From Oscillospiraceae bacterium (GTDB lineage: Bacteria > Bacillota > Clostridia > UMGS1810), in contig SVJK01000006.1 of assembly GCA_015069015.1 (NCBI GenBank), positions 1 through 59,974 of the forward strand: a stretch of 59,974 bases of DNA, in the 5' to 3' direction. Every line of letters begins with the position of its first letter. Position 1 is the first letter of the stretch. Positions 1 to 7,248 of this stretch are shown piece after piece. The notes under the pieces were generated by a model. The model saw only the letters and a list, made by a program, of their open reading frames with translations, was not told the DNA's origin and searched no databases. The position numbers were made by a program, and so were the translations under genes.

Positions 1-55
1 TATGCTTCAATTGCGGATACTTTGGTTTCGTACGAAATTGTCAATTTTCTTTCCA
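1..55 (-). pseudogene. 5' end of a putative insertion-sequence transposase (cut by window edge)
   Basis: An ATG on the minus strand at 55-53 opens a frame that stays open to the window edge and reads MERKLTISYETKVSAIEA. A basic start leading into a helix-turn-helix-like region resembles OrfA of IS3-family elements, but 18 residues cannot prove it. A long inverted repeat (65-118) lies just upstream, about where such an element would end, which supports an IS terminus. The rest of the gene is outside the window, so whether it is intact is unknown. Confidence 0.35.
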
Positions 56-64
56 TAGAAAAAC

Positions 65-118
65 CCCCTTAGTGTAGTCTTGAAACTTTTTGTTATTTCA
101 AGTGTCTACTCTAAGGGG
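65..118. repeat. Inverted repeat at putative IS end
   Basis: Arms 65-85 and 96-118 (CCCCTTAG...CTAAGGGG outer pairs, CTTGAAA...TTTCAAG inner pairs) are almost fully complementary around a short loop. On the minus strand the hairpin is followed by a T-run and then the ATG at 55. It could be the structured end of an insertion sequence or a transcription barrier protecting the transposase from outside promoters. Confidence 0.5.
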
Positions 119-167
119 ATTATATCAATATTTTTACACCGCCTTGTTTTTCATATGAATATTTTAA

Positions 168-890
168 TTATCCTTCAAATGCTTCTTTGTCGCAAATGAG
201 AGTAACATCTGCGTGAGCGTTAAGGAATGTTGCAGGATTGTTTGTTGTAATCATTGGCTGAACAAGTTCTGACACAACTTTGTGTTTTGCTTTTCCGTTT
301 GCCAGAATTATGATTTTCTTTGCTTTGAGGATTGTTCCCATACCCATGGTGAGGGCTTTTGTGGGAACATCACTTTCTTTTTCAAAGAATCTTGAATTTG
401 CCTTAATTGTGTTTTCTGTAAGGTCTGTCAGGTGAGTGTTGGCATAGAGTTTGTCATCGGGTTCGTTAAAACCAATGTGACCGTTCTGACCGATTCCTAA
501 AACCTGAATGTCAATTCCGCCGGCCTCATCAATAAGTTTTTCAAAATCTGCACATTCTTTTTCGGGATCCTTTGAAAGGCCGTCAAGGATATGAATATTT
601 TCCTCTTTAACGTTAATTCCTGAGAAGAGTTGTTTGTTCATAAAATAGTGATAACTCTGGTCATTATCTGCACTTAATGGATAGTATTCATCAAGATTGA
701 ATGTTTTGATGTCTTTAAAATCGAGTTCTCCATTTTTGTACATTTCAATAAGATTATCATACATACCGATAGGAGTTGATCCTGTTGCAAGACCAAGCAC
801 ACCGTCGGGTTTTTCTTTTATTGTTGCTGCCATAATCTTTGCAGCTTCCATAGACAGTTCATCATAATTGTTACATACAATAACTTTCAT
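168..890 (-). CDS. nagB: Glucosamine-6-phosphate deaminase
   Basis: Converts glucosamine 6-phosphate to fructose 6-phosphate and ammonia in the cytoplasm, feeding amino sugars into glycolysis. The 240-residue protein has the usual family length. It shows the phosphate-binding LGLATGSTP segment near residue 35, the catalytic-region FNLDEYYPL near 65 and GIGQNGHIGFNEP near 130, all NagB hallmarks. The ATG at 890 follows GGAGG at a good distance, and a perfect TTGACA-17-TATAAT promoter lies upstream at 930-958. It is transcribed alone, away from the AraC-type gene at 1146. No nagA is present in the window. Confidence 0.95.
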   Translation of the reverse strand: MKVIVCNNYDELSMEAAKIMAATIKEKPDGVLGLATGSTPIGMYDNLIEMYKNGELDFKDIKTFNLDEYYPLSADNDQSYHYFMNKQLFSGINVKEENIHILDGLSKDPEKECADFEKLIDEAGGIDIQVLGIGQNGHIGFNEPDDKLYANTHLTDLTENTIKANSRFFEKESDVPTKALTMGMGTILKAKKIIILANGKAKHKVVSELVQPMITTNNPATFLNAHADVTLICDKEAFEG

Positions 891-929
891 TTATAATTCC
901 TCCAGACATTATATAAATATAATACAGAA

Positions 930-958
930 ATTATATCACAATAGAATCCTGTTGTCAA
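930..958 (-). promoter_or_regulatory. Consensus promoter of nagB
   Basis: On the minus strand TTGACA (958-953) and TATAAT (935-930) are separated by 17 bases, a perfect vegetative sigma-A type promoter reading into nagB. Confidence 0.8.
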
Positions 959-991
959 TGCGTAAAGACTGATTTTTTTGGTATATAAATC

Positions 992-1022
992 GTCAAAAGC
1001 CTTGAAATATCAAGGCTTTGAC
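992..1022. other. Hairpin between divergent nagB and AraC-family gene
   Basis: GTCAAAAGCCTTG and CAAGGCTTTGAC pair perfectly apart from one bulged A, around a 6-base loop. It lies upstream of both divergent genes and has no T-run, so it is more likely an operator-like palindrome or boundary than a terminator. Confidence 0.45.
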
Positions 1023-1026
1023 CTGT

Positions 1027-1086
1027 TTGTGCATATTTGGACAAAAAAATGTATCATTTGCACAATATATTATATTTTTTGCACAA
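1027..1086. promoter_or_regulatory. Three TTTGCACA-like motifs upstream of the AraC-family gene
   Basis: TTTGTGCAT (about 1027), ATTTGCACAA (about 1055) and TTTTGCACAA (about 1077) recur at intervals of about 20-28 bp just upstream of the AraC gene promoter. Spaced half-sites suit an AraC-type dimer, so autoregulation is plausible. The binding protein is inferred. Confidence 0.3.
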
Positions 1087-1100
1087 AGATACAAAGAGTA

Positions 1101-1129
1101 TTGCATAATTTGAACATTGCTGATATACT
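1101..1129 (+). promoter_or_regulatory. Promoter of the AraC-family gene
   Basis: TTGCAT (1101-1106), 17 bases, TATACT (1124-1129). Transcription would begin near 1136, within about 10 bases of the possible start codons at 1140 and 1146, leaving almost no 5' leader. Confidence 0.5.
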
Positions 1130-1145
1130 TTGAGTGGTGATGGAT

Positions 1146-2027
1146 ATGACAAAATATTACGGCTCAAGACTAAAAGAGACAATATGCATCAAAGAACTTT
1201 ACACAGTGCATTATTTTGAATATTCAAAGAACTATTCCTACGGCGGTGAAAGTCACGATTTCTGGGAATTTGTCTATGTTGACAAAGGTGAGATAATAAT
1301 AACCGCTGATGATAAGGACTACCGCCTCACAAGCGGTCAGGTGTTCTTTCACAAACCCAACCAATGGCACGCTCTTCGCTCAAACGGCGAAATTGCTCCA
1401 AACCTTGTTGTGGTTTCGTTTTCATGCACATCTTCGGCGATGAGTTTTTTTGATGACAAACTTTTAAGCGTTGGACAGACTCAAAAATCTCTGATTTCAA
1501 AAATCATCACCGAGTTTACTTCGGCATTTTCAACACCCGTAAGCGATCATACAACCACTTATCTTACAAGACGGCAAGACATAATGCCCGGAAGTGAGCA
1601 GCTCATAAAAATATACCTTAGCGAACTTCTGATTCTCTTTATGAGAGATAATGATATAGGTCAGTACTCAATGTCAAAGAGTAACCGCTTAAGTTCCAAT
1701 ATGGAATACATTCTCTCTCATATGAACTCAAACATTTCCCGTATGATTTCCCTTGCGGAACTTAGCACCTATTCAGGCATGAGCAAATCTGCAATTTCTG
1801 CACTTTTTGCAGCATCTGTGGGAATGGGACCAATTGAATATTTTATAAAGATGAAAATAAACCTTGCAAAAAAATATATTCGTGAAGATAATTATAATAT
1901 AACCCAGATTTCAGATATTCTTGGCTATTCTTCTGTTCACTATTTTTCACGTCAGTTTAAAAAAGTGACAGGAATGAGTCCGTCTCAATATTCAAACTCA
2001 ATTAAGGCTCTTGATAAGAAATTCTGA
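1146..2027 (+). CDS. AraC-family transcriptional regulator with cupin sensor
   Basis: Two-domain regulator of about 293 residues. The N-terminal 110 residues resemble an AraC-type cupin (SHDFWEFVYVDKGE, then FHKPNQWHAL). The last 100 residues carry the double helix-turn-helix, with AELSTYSGMSKSAISALF and ISDILGYSSVHYFSRQFKK followed by the family signature GMSPSQY. GTG 1134, ATG 1140 and ATG 1146 are all in frame. ATG 1146 is preferred because a GGTGAT-like site precedes it and the predicted transcript starts near 1136. The ligand is unknown. Its neighbour nagB suggests sugar sensing, but nothing in the sequence proves that. Confidence 0.85.
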   Translation: MTKYYGSRLKETICIKELYTVHYFEYSKNYSYGGESHDFWEFVYVDKGEIIITADDKDYRLTSGQVFFHKPNQWHALRSNGEIAPNLVVVSFSCTSSAMSFFDDKLLSVGQTQKSLISKIITEFTSAFSTPVSDHTTTYLTRRQDIMPGSEQLIKIYLSELLILFMRDNDIGQYSMSKSNRLSSNMEYILSHMNSNISRMISLAELSTYSGMSKSAISALFAASVGMGPIEYFIKMKINLAKKYIREDNYNITQISDILGYSSVHYFSRQFKKVTGMSPSQYSNSIKALDKKF

Positions 2028-2047
2028 ATTTTTTACGTATCCTCATT

Positions 2048-2110
2048 GGGGCTTTCTCTTTAATTGTATGACCATATATATTATACAATTAAGGAGAAAG
2101 CCTTGTTTTT
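2048..2110 (+). terminator. Terminator after AraC-family gene
   Basis: GGGGCTTTCTC...TTAATTGTAT pairs with TTATACAATTAAGGAGAAAGCC and is followed by TTGTTTTTTG, a long hairpin plus T-run. Confidence 0.75.
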
Positions 2111-2112
2111 TG

Positions 2113-2206
2113 CTGTATAGGAATTACGCAGAATTTAGTTCGCGAGATATGATGTATATCAAATTACGCTCGCGACTTGGGTGCAGGCTCAGCCTGCTTT
2201 TCTTGT
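2113..2206. repeat. Intergenic repeat family A, copy 1
   Basis: Starts CTGTATAGGAA, contains a TTCGCGAG/CTCGCGAC pairing and ends in GGGTGCAGGCTCAGCCTGC (the last 15 bases are palindromic). Near-identical copies occur at 7110-7197 (reverse), 37521-37612 and 45516-45602. This one lies between the convergent AraC and spoIIR genes. Confidence 0.8.
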
Positions 2207-2260
2207 ATATGCAAAAAATTCCACCGGTAAAAAGTATTATATAACTTTGGTTTGTACGGT

Positions 2261-2890
2261 TTAAAAAAGCCAGGCAAGTTTTCTTTTTCCGGTTTGCCAC
2301 ATTTCATATGCTTTAAATCTGAATTCAAGAGAAGCACTTTTGTCTTTTGACACAAATTCTTTGTTATCATCCCCGATATTTTGCGAAAAAGTTTCCACAG
2401 CATCTTCGTCAATACTTACACAGGTGTCATTGACAAAGCACAGAGGCGGAAAAAGAACACACCACCAGTTTTGTCCTTTTGCCTGACCTATTTCAACTTT
2501 CAAAGCCTCGTAGTTTCCTTTGGGCAAAACAAGTTCCCCGTATTCTTTAGTGGGGAAGTCTTCTTTTAAAAGACGGACACTAACATCATATTCAAATCCG
2601 TTTTTCCTGATTTCCTTAACTGCACATTCTTTTATAACATCCAAATTCCTCATCACATTTTTTCTCGCACTGCAAATATCCTCTGTTTCCCCAAAAACAT
2701 CACCGCATTTGTTTATTATGGCGTCTCTGACTTTTATTTTAAGTTTCTGATCCACATCAGAGTCGCTGTTTGCAACAACATGCAATCTTATGAGATTTTC
2801 CGATAGTGCTGCTTCCGTTTCGGAAAATTCGGTGTTGACAATAAACATAATCAGCAAAAACGGCAGGAAAATAAATAATACTTTTTTAAT
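2261..2890 (-). CDS. spoIIR: Stage II sporulation protein R, apparently started at ATT
   Basis: SpoIIR is made in the forespore and secreted to trigger SpoIIGA, which activates sigma-E in the mother cell. The family core is plain: an N-terminal hydrophobic segment (KKVLFIFLPFLLIMFIVN), then LIRLHVVANSDSDVDQKLKIKVRDAI. The only good ribosome binding site, AGGAGG at 2903-2898, sits 7 bases before an ATT codon (2890-2888) leading into the signal segment. No ATG, GTG or TTG is suitably placed. In-frame ATGs at 2947 and further upstream lack a binding site and would add an implausible N-terminus. With ATT the protein is 209 residues, normal for the family. It converges on the AraC gene. Confidence 0.88.
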   Translation of the reverse strand: MKKVLFIFLPFLLIMFIVNTEFSETEAALSENLIRLHVVANSDSDVDQKLKIKVRDAIINKCGDVFGETEDICSARKNVMRNLDVIKECAVKEIRKNGFEYDVSVRLLKEDFPTKEYGELVLPKGNYEALKVEIGQAKGQNWWCVLFPPLCFVNDTCVSIDEDAVETFSQNIGDDNKEFVSKDKSASLEFRFKAYEMWQTGKRKLAWLF

Positions 2891-3027
2891 AATTATCCCT
2901 CCTGTAAATTTTTTCTTGTATCTTTCAGATGAATTTTTATTTATCATTTCAAGATAGTTTTGCATACTTTGAAGTATTGACCAAAAAAATAAAAATATAC
3001 AAAAGGATGTAATTTTTAAAAAAACAC

Positions 3028-3056
3028 TTGACAAATATCTCCTACAAGTGTAAGAT
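3028..3056 (+). promoter_or_regulatory. Promoter of the blaI-like operon
   Basis: TTGACA (3028-3033), 17 bases, TAAGAT (3051-3056). The -10 box overlaps the first TACA...TGTA operator, so a bound repressor would block RNA polymerase. Confidence 0.75.
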
Positions 3057-3076
3057 ATATGTAAACTACAATTGTA
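3043..3076. promoter_or_regulatory. Paired BlaI-type operators
   Basis: TACAAGTGTA (3043-3052) and TACAATTGTA (3067-3076), with centres 24 bp apart, match the TACA-N2-TGTA palindrome bound by BlaI/MecI repressors. One covers the promoter -10 and the other the start of the transcript. Confidence 0.8.
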
Positions 3077-3093
3077 AGAGAAAGGGGAATCTT

Positions 3094-3459
3094 ATGAAAG
3101 ACATTTTATCCGTAAGTGAATCGGAACTTGAAATTATGCAGGTTTTGTGGAAAAGCGACATGCCGCTGAGCATTCGCAGTGTGCAGGAGAGGCTTTCAGG
3201 GGTAGACTGGAAATATAATACTGTCGGAACTCTGCTTTTGCGTCTTGAAGCAAAGGGTGCAGTATCTTCGAAAAAAAACGGCAGAACCATAGAATATAAA
3301 CCTGAACTTGATGAGGAAGTATACAAATCAGTAAGAACGCGTTCTCTGGTGGAAAAACTTTATAACGGTTCCGTAAAGGAACTTGCTGTGTCACTGTTTA
3401 AATCAGACACCATGACAAAAGAGGATATTGACGAGATAAAGAAGATGTTTGACTTGTGA
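3094..3459 (+). CDS. BlaI/MecI/CopY-family repressor
   Basis: A 121-residue winged-helix repressor. The N-terminal half (LSVSESELEIMQVLWKS, then a recognition helix and VGTLLLRLEAKGAV) is typical of BlaI/MecI. The C-terminal helices would dimerise and in this family are cut by the partner metalloprotease. ATG 3094 is preferred over the upstream in-frame start because AAAGGGGAA precedes it and the upstream start lies inside the promoter. Two matching operators sit just upstream, so autorepression is likely. It is followed, 10 bases after its stop codon, by the M56 peptidase gene, the standard repressor-sensor pair. Confidence 0.9.
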   Translation: MKDILSVSESELEIMQVLWKSDMPLSIRSVQERLSGVDWKYNTVGTLLLRLEAKGAVSSKKNGRTIEYKPELDEEVYKSVRTRSLVEKLYNGSVKELAVSLFKSDTMTKEDIDEIKKMFDL

Positions 3460-3469
3460 GGTGATATGT

Positions 3470-5191
3470 GTGCTTAACTTATTTAGAACAGTGCTTGTAA
3501 TGAGCCTTGTTGGAAGTGTAGCTTTTTTGACAATAGAATTTTTAAAACGTATGTTAAAAGGAATATTATCTTCGCGGCATATATGTGTTGCATATTATAT
3601 TATTCTTATGATTTTTCTTTACCCTTTTAGCATAAATTACACGTCATCGTCGGTTTTGGGGCATACTTTGAATAACATAAATAATGAACAAAGTGTTGCA
3701 ACATATGAAAGAGACATGAATGAAACATCTTATATAATAAGCGGGGAAAATGAGAAAAATCATGAAAATTCTATGATAACCCCACCTGCAAAAATCAAAT
3801 CAGACCTTTTGATGAAGTATATTTCCATAATGTGGATGTTGATTTCAACTGCCTTGATTTCAAAAAAGATTATTCTGTATATGATTTTCTTAAGAAAACT
3901 CATAAAGGGATCAGAATACATAGAAAAATATATGGGAATTAGCGTGTATTCATCGTCATATCTGACGACACCCATTGCAATCGGACTTTTTAATCAGAAG
4001 ATATTTCTTCCTCAAACTATAGATAGCGACCTTGAAACAGAATATATACTAACCCATGAATACAAACACATAAGACGCGGAGACATACTTTGTAAATGGA
4101 TTACGATGCTTGTTGTATCCATTCATTGGTTTAACCCTCTCATATACCTTCTTTCACGGGAATTTGATAAAACCTGTGAATATGCTTGTGACGAGGCGGT
4201 AGCCAATAAAATGACAGAATATCAGAAAAAAGAATACATGAACACCATCCTTTCCATGATATCAAAAAGCAACTGCAAAGTTTTGCCTCTGTCAACCAAA
4301 ATGACAGATGAAAAGAAGAATATCAGGAAAAGATTTGAAATAATAAGTTCATCACGTAGTTGCGGAACTTTGAAAAAAGTTACTTCAATTCTGATTTTGA
4401 CTGCCATTTTGTTTTTTGTTTTTACTGCGTGTGCGTCTTTTGGCGGAAAACTATATGGAAACAAAGTTCCGTCTGTGGAAATAAATATTGGCAGAGAGAA
4501 AAATAAGACGCTTGAAAAATCTGATCATAATCAGTTGAAGAGAGAAGATGTAATGGAAAAAGATGAGACGCAGATAAACCATACAGTAAGTTCTGATGAA
4601 TATACCAAAGAAGAGGATAATGAAACTGAAAATAAAAAAGAGAATCTGTCATATGACAAAACAATAAATAATCACAATGAAAGTCACAACTCAAATGATA
4701 CCGAAGAAAAAACGGAGGAACGCAGCAAAAGTCTGATTTCGCGCTCTGATGCGAGAGTGACCTTTGATGAGGATTCTCTGTATCCCGGTGATTTGAGAGG
4801 TGAAATGTATCTTGACAACTGGAGTTATGAAAAAATGATAAACGATCTTAAATCAGGTGAATACACACAAGGCGACGACAGCGGAACCAATCTTGAGAAG
4901 AACTATGTTACAGGAACACTTACCTATGAAACAGGTAATGAGGCAAAAGTTTCAAATGTCAAATCCGATTCCAAAGGGCATATCGAGTTCTATATGGACA
5001 CAGGATATGAACAGTTTGTGGAAATAGGATTTGAATATGAAGGCAAGAAAATAGGCGGAGCAGGAATTATTCCGGGAAACGAAAAACTATATTATTTCGG
5101 AGGTTTTGACCCCGACAAGACCTACGATATAACAATTAAAAGTTCATCGGGAGATACATGGAAAACCACATCAAAATATGTTGTATATTAA
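3470..5191 (+). CDS. BlaR1-like M56 membrane metallopeptidase with a novel extracellular domain
   Basis: Membrane sensor-protease of 573 residues. Several transmembrane helices surround the zinc site HEYKH (about residue 195), with a second ligand region CEYACDEAV near 240, as in BlaR1/MecR1. After the last helix (ILILTAILFFVFTA), the penicillin-binding sensor domain of BlaR1 is missing. In its place are about 110 charged, Asn/Glu/Lys-rich residues and then a compact C-terminal domain of about 120 residues (from DARVTFDEDSLYPGD) of beta-rich appearance. GTG 3470 is chosen because GAGGTG precedes it. Family knowledge says ligand sensing triggers cleavage of the partner repressor. The signal here is probably an envelope cue other than a beta-lactam, which is inference. 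Confidence 0.85.
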   Translation: MLNLFRTVLVMSLVGSVAFLTIEFLKRMLKGILSSRHICVAYYIILMIFLYPFSINYTSSSVLGHTLNNINNEQSVATYERDMNETSYIISGENEKNHENSMITPPAKIKSDLLMKYISIMWMLISTALISKKIILYMIFLRKLIKGSEYIEKYMGISVYSSSYLTTPIAIGLFNQKIFLPQTIDSDLETEYILTHEYKHIRRGDILCKWITMLVVSIHWFNPLIYLLSREFDKTCEYACDEAVANKMTEYQKKEYMNTILSMISKSNCKVLPLSTKMTDEKKNIRKRFEIISSSRSCGTLKKVTSILILTAILFFVFTACASFGGKLYGNKVPSVEINIGREKNKTLEKSDHNQLKREDVMEKDETQINHTVSSDEYTKEEDNETENKKENLSYDKTINNHNESHNSNDTEEKTEERSKSLISRSDARVTFDEDSLYPGDLRGEMYLDNWSYEKMINDLKSGEYTQGDDSGTNLEKNYVTGTLTYETGNEAKVSNVKSDSKGHIEFYMDTGYEQFVEIGFEYEGKKIGGAGIIPGNEKLYYFGGFDPDKTYDITIKSSSGDTWKTTSKYVVY

Positions 5192-5203
5192 AGGAGAAAA
5201 ATT

Positions 5204-5857
5204 ATGAAAAAAATAATTGCAATCATTATATCAGTAATATTTATTTTATCACTATCAATACCATCATTTGCTATAGAGCCTACCGGGGAACAAATCTCTG
5301 AACTCAAAGAATATGGAATAATCACAGGCGACCCTGATGGTAATATGCGCTTTGGTGATACTCTCACAAGAAGTGAAGCCGTAAAAATAATATGTACTCT
5401 TTTATGCTTTAATGAAAACAGTAATATAGTAGGGATTGAATCGCCCTTCCCTGATGTATCTGAATACCACTGGGCAAAAGGCTACATTTCCATTGCCAAG
5501 GAACTGAAAATCGTAGAAGGTGACCCATCGGGCTATTTTAATCCCGAGGCAAGCGTAACAAACGAGGAGTTTATAAAAATGCTCGTAGTTGCCCTTGGCT
5601 ATGAACCCATTGCAGAATCCAGAGGGGGTTATCCTGTGGGATATAATATGGTTGCATCTAATTGCGGAATTACCGAAGGCTTGCAGTTTGAAGTAAACAC
5701 CCCGGCACTAAGAGGTGAGGTGGCAATAATGACCGCTAAGGCTCTTGATGTACCCCTTATGAAGCAAGTGGGATTTGGAACTAATGCAGAATATGCCGTA
5801 ATGGATGGAAAAAACGGGATGGCTCTTGAAACACTCAGAGACAATTTTGAAAAATAA
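5204..5857 (+). CDS. Secreted SLH-domain protein
   Basis: 217 residues with a clear signal peptide (KKIIAIIISVIFILSLSIPSFA). Two S-layer-homology motifs follow, around residues 30-75 (ELKEYGIITGDPDGNMRFGD) and 85-130 (FPDVSEYHWAKGYISIAKEL), with a weaker third. SLH modules anchor proteins to secondary wall polymers. The gene starts 12 bases after the M56 peptidase stop, behind AAAGGAG, so it is almost certainly the third gene of the repressor-sensor operon. It has no catalytic domain, so it may be a wall coat or reporter protein. Being probably controlled by a BlaI-type repressor is unusual. Confidence 0.85.
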   Translation: MKKIIAIIISVIFILSLSIPSFAIEPTGEQISELKEYGIITGDPDGNMRFGDTLTRSEAVKIICTLLCFNENSNIVGIESPFPDVSEYHWAKGYISIAKELKIVEGDPSGYFNPEASVTNEEFIKMLVVALGYEPIAESRGGYPVGYNMVASNCGITEGLQFEVNTPALRGEVAIMTAKALDVPLMKQVGFGTNAEYAVMDGKNGMALETLRDNFEK

Positions 5858-5876
5858 AGAATTTTGTAATTTGGTG

Positions 5877-5905
5877 TTGAATAACCTCTGATTTTGTAGT
5901 AGAAT
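5877..5905 (+). promoter_or_regulatory. Promoter of polysaccharide deacetylase gene
   Basis: TTGAAT (5877-5882), 17 bases, TAGAAT (5900-5905), just ahead of an AGAGGTG binding site and ATG 5925. The gene can therefore be expressed independently of the upstream operon. Confidence 0.6.
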
Positions 5906-5924
5906 AGAATCAGAGGTGTACCAT

Positions 5925-7106
5925 ATGAAAAAGATTATTACGTTTGTATTGATTTTTATATTTGCCATAACATATATAGCAGTGCCTGCCGGCTACACCG
6001 GTGGTGTAAGCGTGAAGATGTACGCTCCGGACGGAAGGGATATTATGGTTTCCATTGAGGATGTGGAAGCGTATAAGAGTGTCGGATGGTACAGTGAACA
6101 GGTGACAACTCTGTATTCTATGGATATGAGGGAAATAGTTGTCAGTATGGACGAAAAAGATGAGTATTTGAAAGTTGGTTGGTACGAAGAACCTTTTTTT
6201 GTCATGTATGCTCCAGATGGCAGAGAAATAACAGTTGAGGGAAATCTTGTTGAGCAGTACGTTTCCGTCGGATGGTACACAGAGCCTGTCGTATATATGT
6301 ATTCAAGAGACGGAAGAAGTCTTGTGGTTTTGAAAAGAGAACTTGAAGCGTATAAAAATGTCGGATGGTACGATAACATAGATATAATAAGTAAGATTAT
6401 GATATCACCGGACGGTGAGGAAACGAGGGTTTTTTCTGATTACTATACATATTACTATAACCTCGGATTCCGTTTCAAGGGCAGAGAAAATCTTGATGTA
6501 ACAAAACCAATGGTCGCATTGACTTTCGATGATGGACCCGGCAATCATACAATGAGAATTGTAAGTTGTCTTTTGGCATATAACTGCGTTGCAACATTTT
6601 TCTGCGTCGGACAAAATGTTGATGCAATGAGACAAACCGTCAGAAGTGCCAGAGATTTCGGAATGGAAATAGGCAATCACTCATATTCGCATCCGGACCT
6701 TGCAACTTTAAATCCGGATGGAATCAAATGGCAAATGGATGCTTGCTCCAATTCTATATATAATGCTATCGGCGAATATCCGGCTCTTTGCAGACCGCCT
6801 TACGGAAGTATAGGAAATAATGTTCTTTCAAACGTTGGAATGCCAAGTATTCTCTGGGCAATAGATACTCTCGACTGGAAAACAAGAAATGCTGAAAAAA
6901 CTGTAGAGAGTATTCTGTCTTCTGTTAAAGATGGAGACATAATTCTTATGCACGATTTATATAAGGAAACCGCAGATGCAGTAGAGATTGTAGTTCCGAA
7001 GCTTTTGGAGGCAGGCTTCCAGCTTGTTACGGTTTCAGAGCTTGCACAGTTTAGAAATATAGATCTTGTAAGCGGGATGAAATATCACAGAATAAAAAGC
7101 AATTAA
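5925..7106 (+). CDS. Polysaccharide deacetylase with N-terminal GWY repeats
   Basis: 393-residue exported protein. A signal peptide is followed by four tandem repeats of about 35 residues (roughly 25-150), each of the form MYAPDGR...V..YK.VGWY, plus a degenerate fifth ending YNLGFRFKG. The NodB deacetylase domain occupies about 190-385, with ALTFDDGPG (metal and base aspartates), NHSYSHPDL (metal histidines), RPPYGS and ILMHDL, so the catalytic set looks complete. It probably removes N-acetyl groups from peptidoglycan or a related wall glycan. The repeats may bind the wall. ATG 5925 is chosen over GTG 5916 because of the AGAGGTG site. It follows the SLH gene but has its own promoter. Confidence 0.88.
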   Translation: MKKIITFVLIFIFAITYIAVPAGYTGGVSVKMYAPDGRDIMVSIEDVEAYKSVGWYSEQVTTLYSMDMREIVVSMDEKDEYLKVGWYEEPFFVMYAPDGREITVEGNLVEQYVSVGWYTEPVVYMYSRDGRSLVVLKRELEAYKNVGWYDNIDIISKIMISPDGEETRVFSDYYTYYYNLGFRFKGRENLDVTKPMVALTFDDGPGNHTMRIVSCLLAYNCVATFFCVGQNVDAMRQTVRSARDFGMEIGNHSYSHPDLATLNPDGIKWQMDACSNSIYNAIGEYPALCRPPYGSIGNNVLSNVGMPSILWAIDTLDWKTRNAEKTVESILSSVKDGDIILMHDLYKETADAVEIVVPKLLEAGFQLVTVSELAQFRNIDLVSGMKYHRIKSN

Positions 7107-7109
7107 AAA

Positions 7110-7197
7110 AGCAGGCTGAGCCTGCACCCAAGTCGCGAGCGTAATTTGATATACATCTTATCTCGCGAACTAAATTCTGCGTAATTTCCTATACAGT
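7110..7197. repeat. Intergenic repeat family A, copy 2 (reverse orientation)
   Basis: Reverse complement of the copy at 2113-2206, running from GCAGGCTGAGCCTGC to CTATACAG. It lies between the convergent deacetylase and isomerase genes, directly before their shared terminator. Confidence 0.8.
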
Positions 7198-7198
7198 A

Positions 7199-7243
7199 AA
7201 AAAATCCTTTCAACCACCAATGAGTGATTGAAAGGATTTTTTT
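7199..7243. terminator. Bidirectional terminator
   Basis: AAATCCTTTCAA and TTGAAAGGATTT form a 12-bp stem flanked by A-run and T-run, serving the deacetylase on the plus strand and the isomerase on the minus strand. Confidence 0.85.
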
Positions 7244-7248
7244 TGAAT

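Noticed and set aside
2011-2244. Small frame after the AraC gene
   Set aside because: It is made of the terminator and repeat A1.
3094-5191. Beta-lactam resistance operon
   Set aside because: The sensor lacks a penicillin-binding domain, and no beta-lactamase or PBP gene follows.
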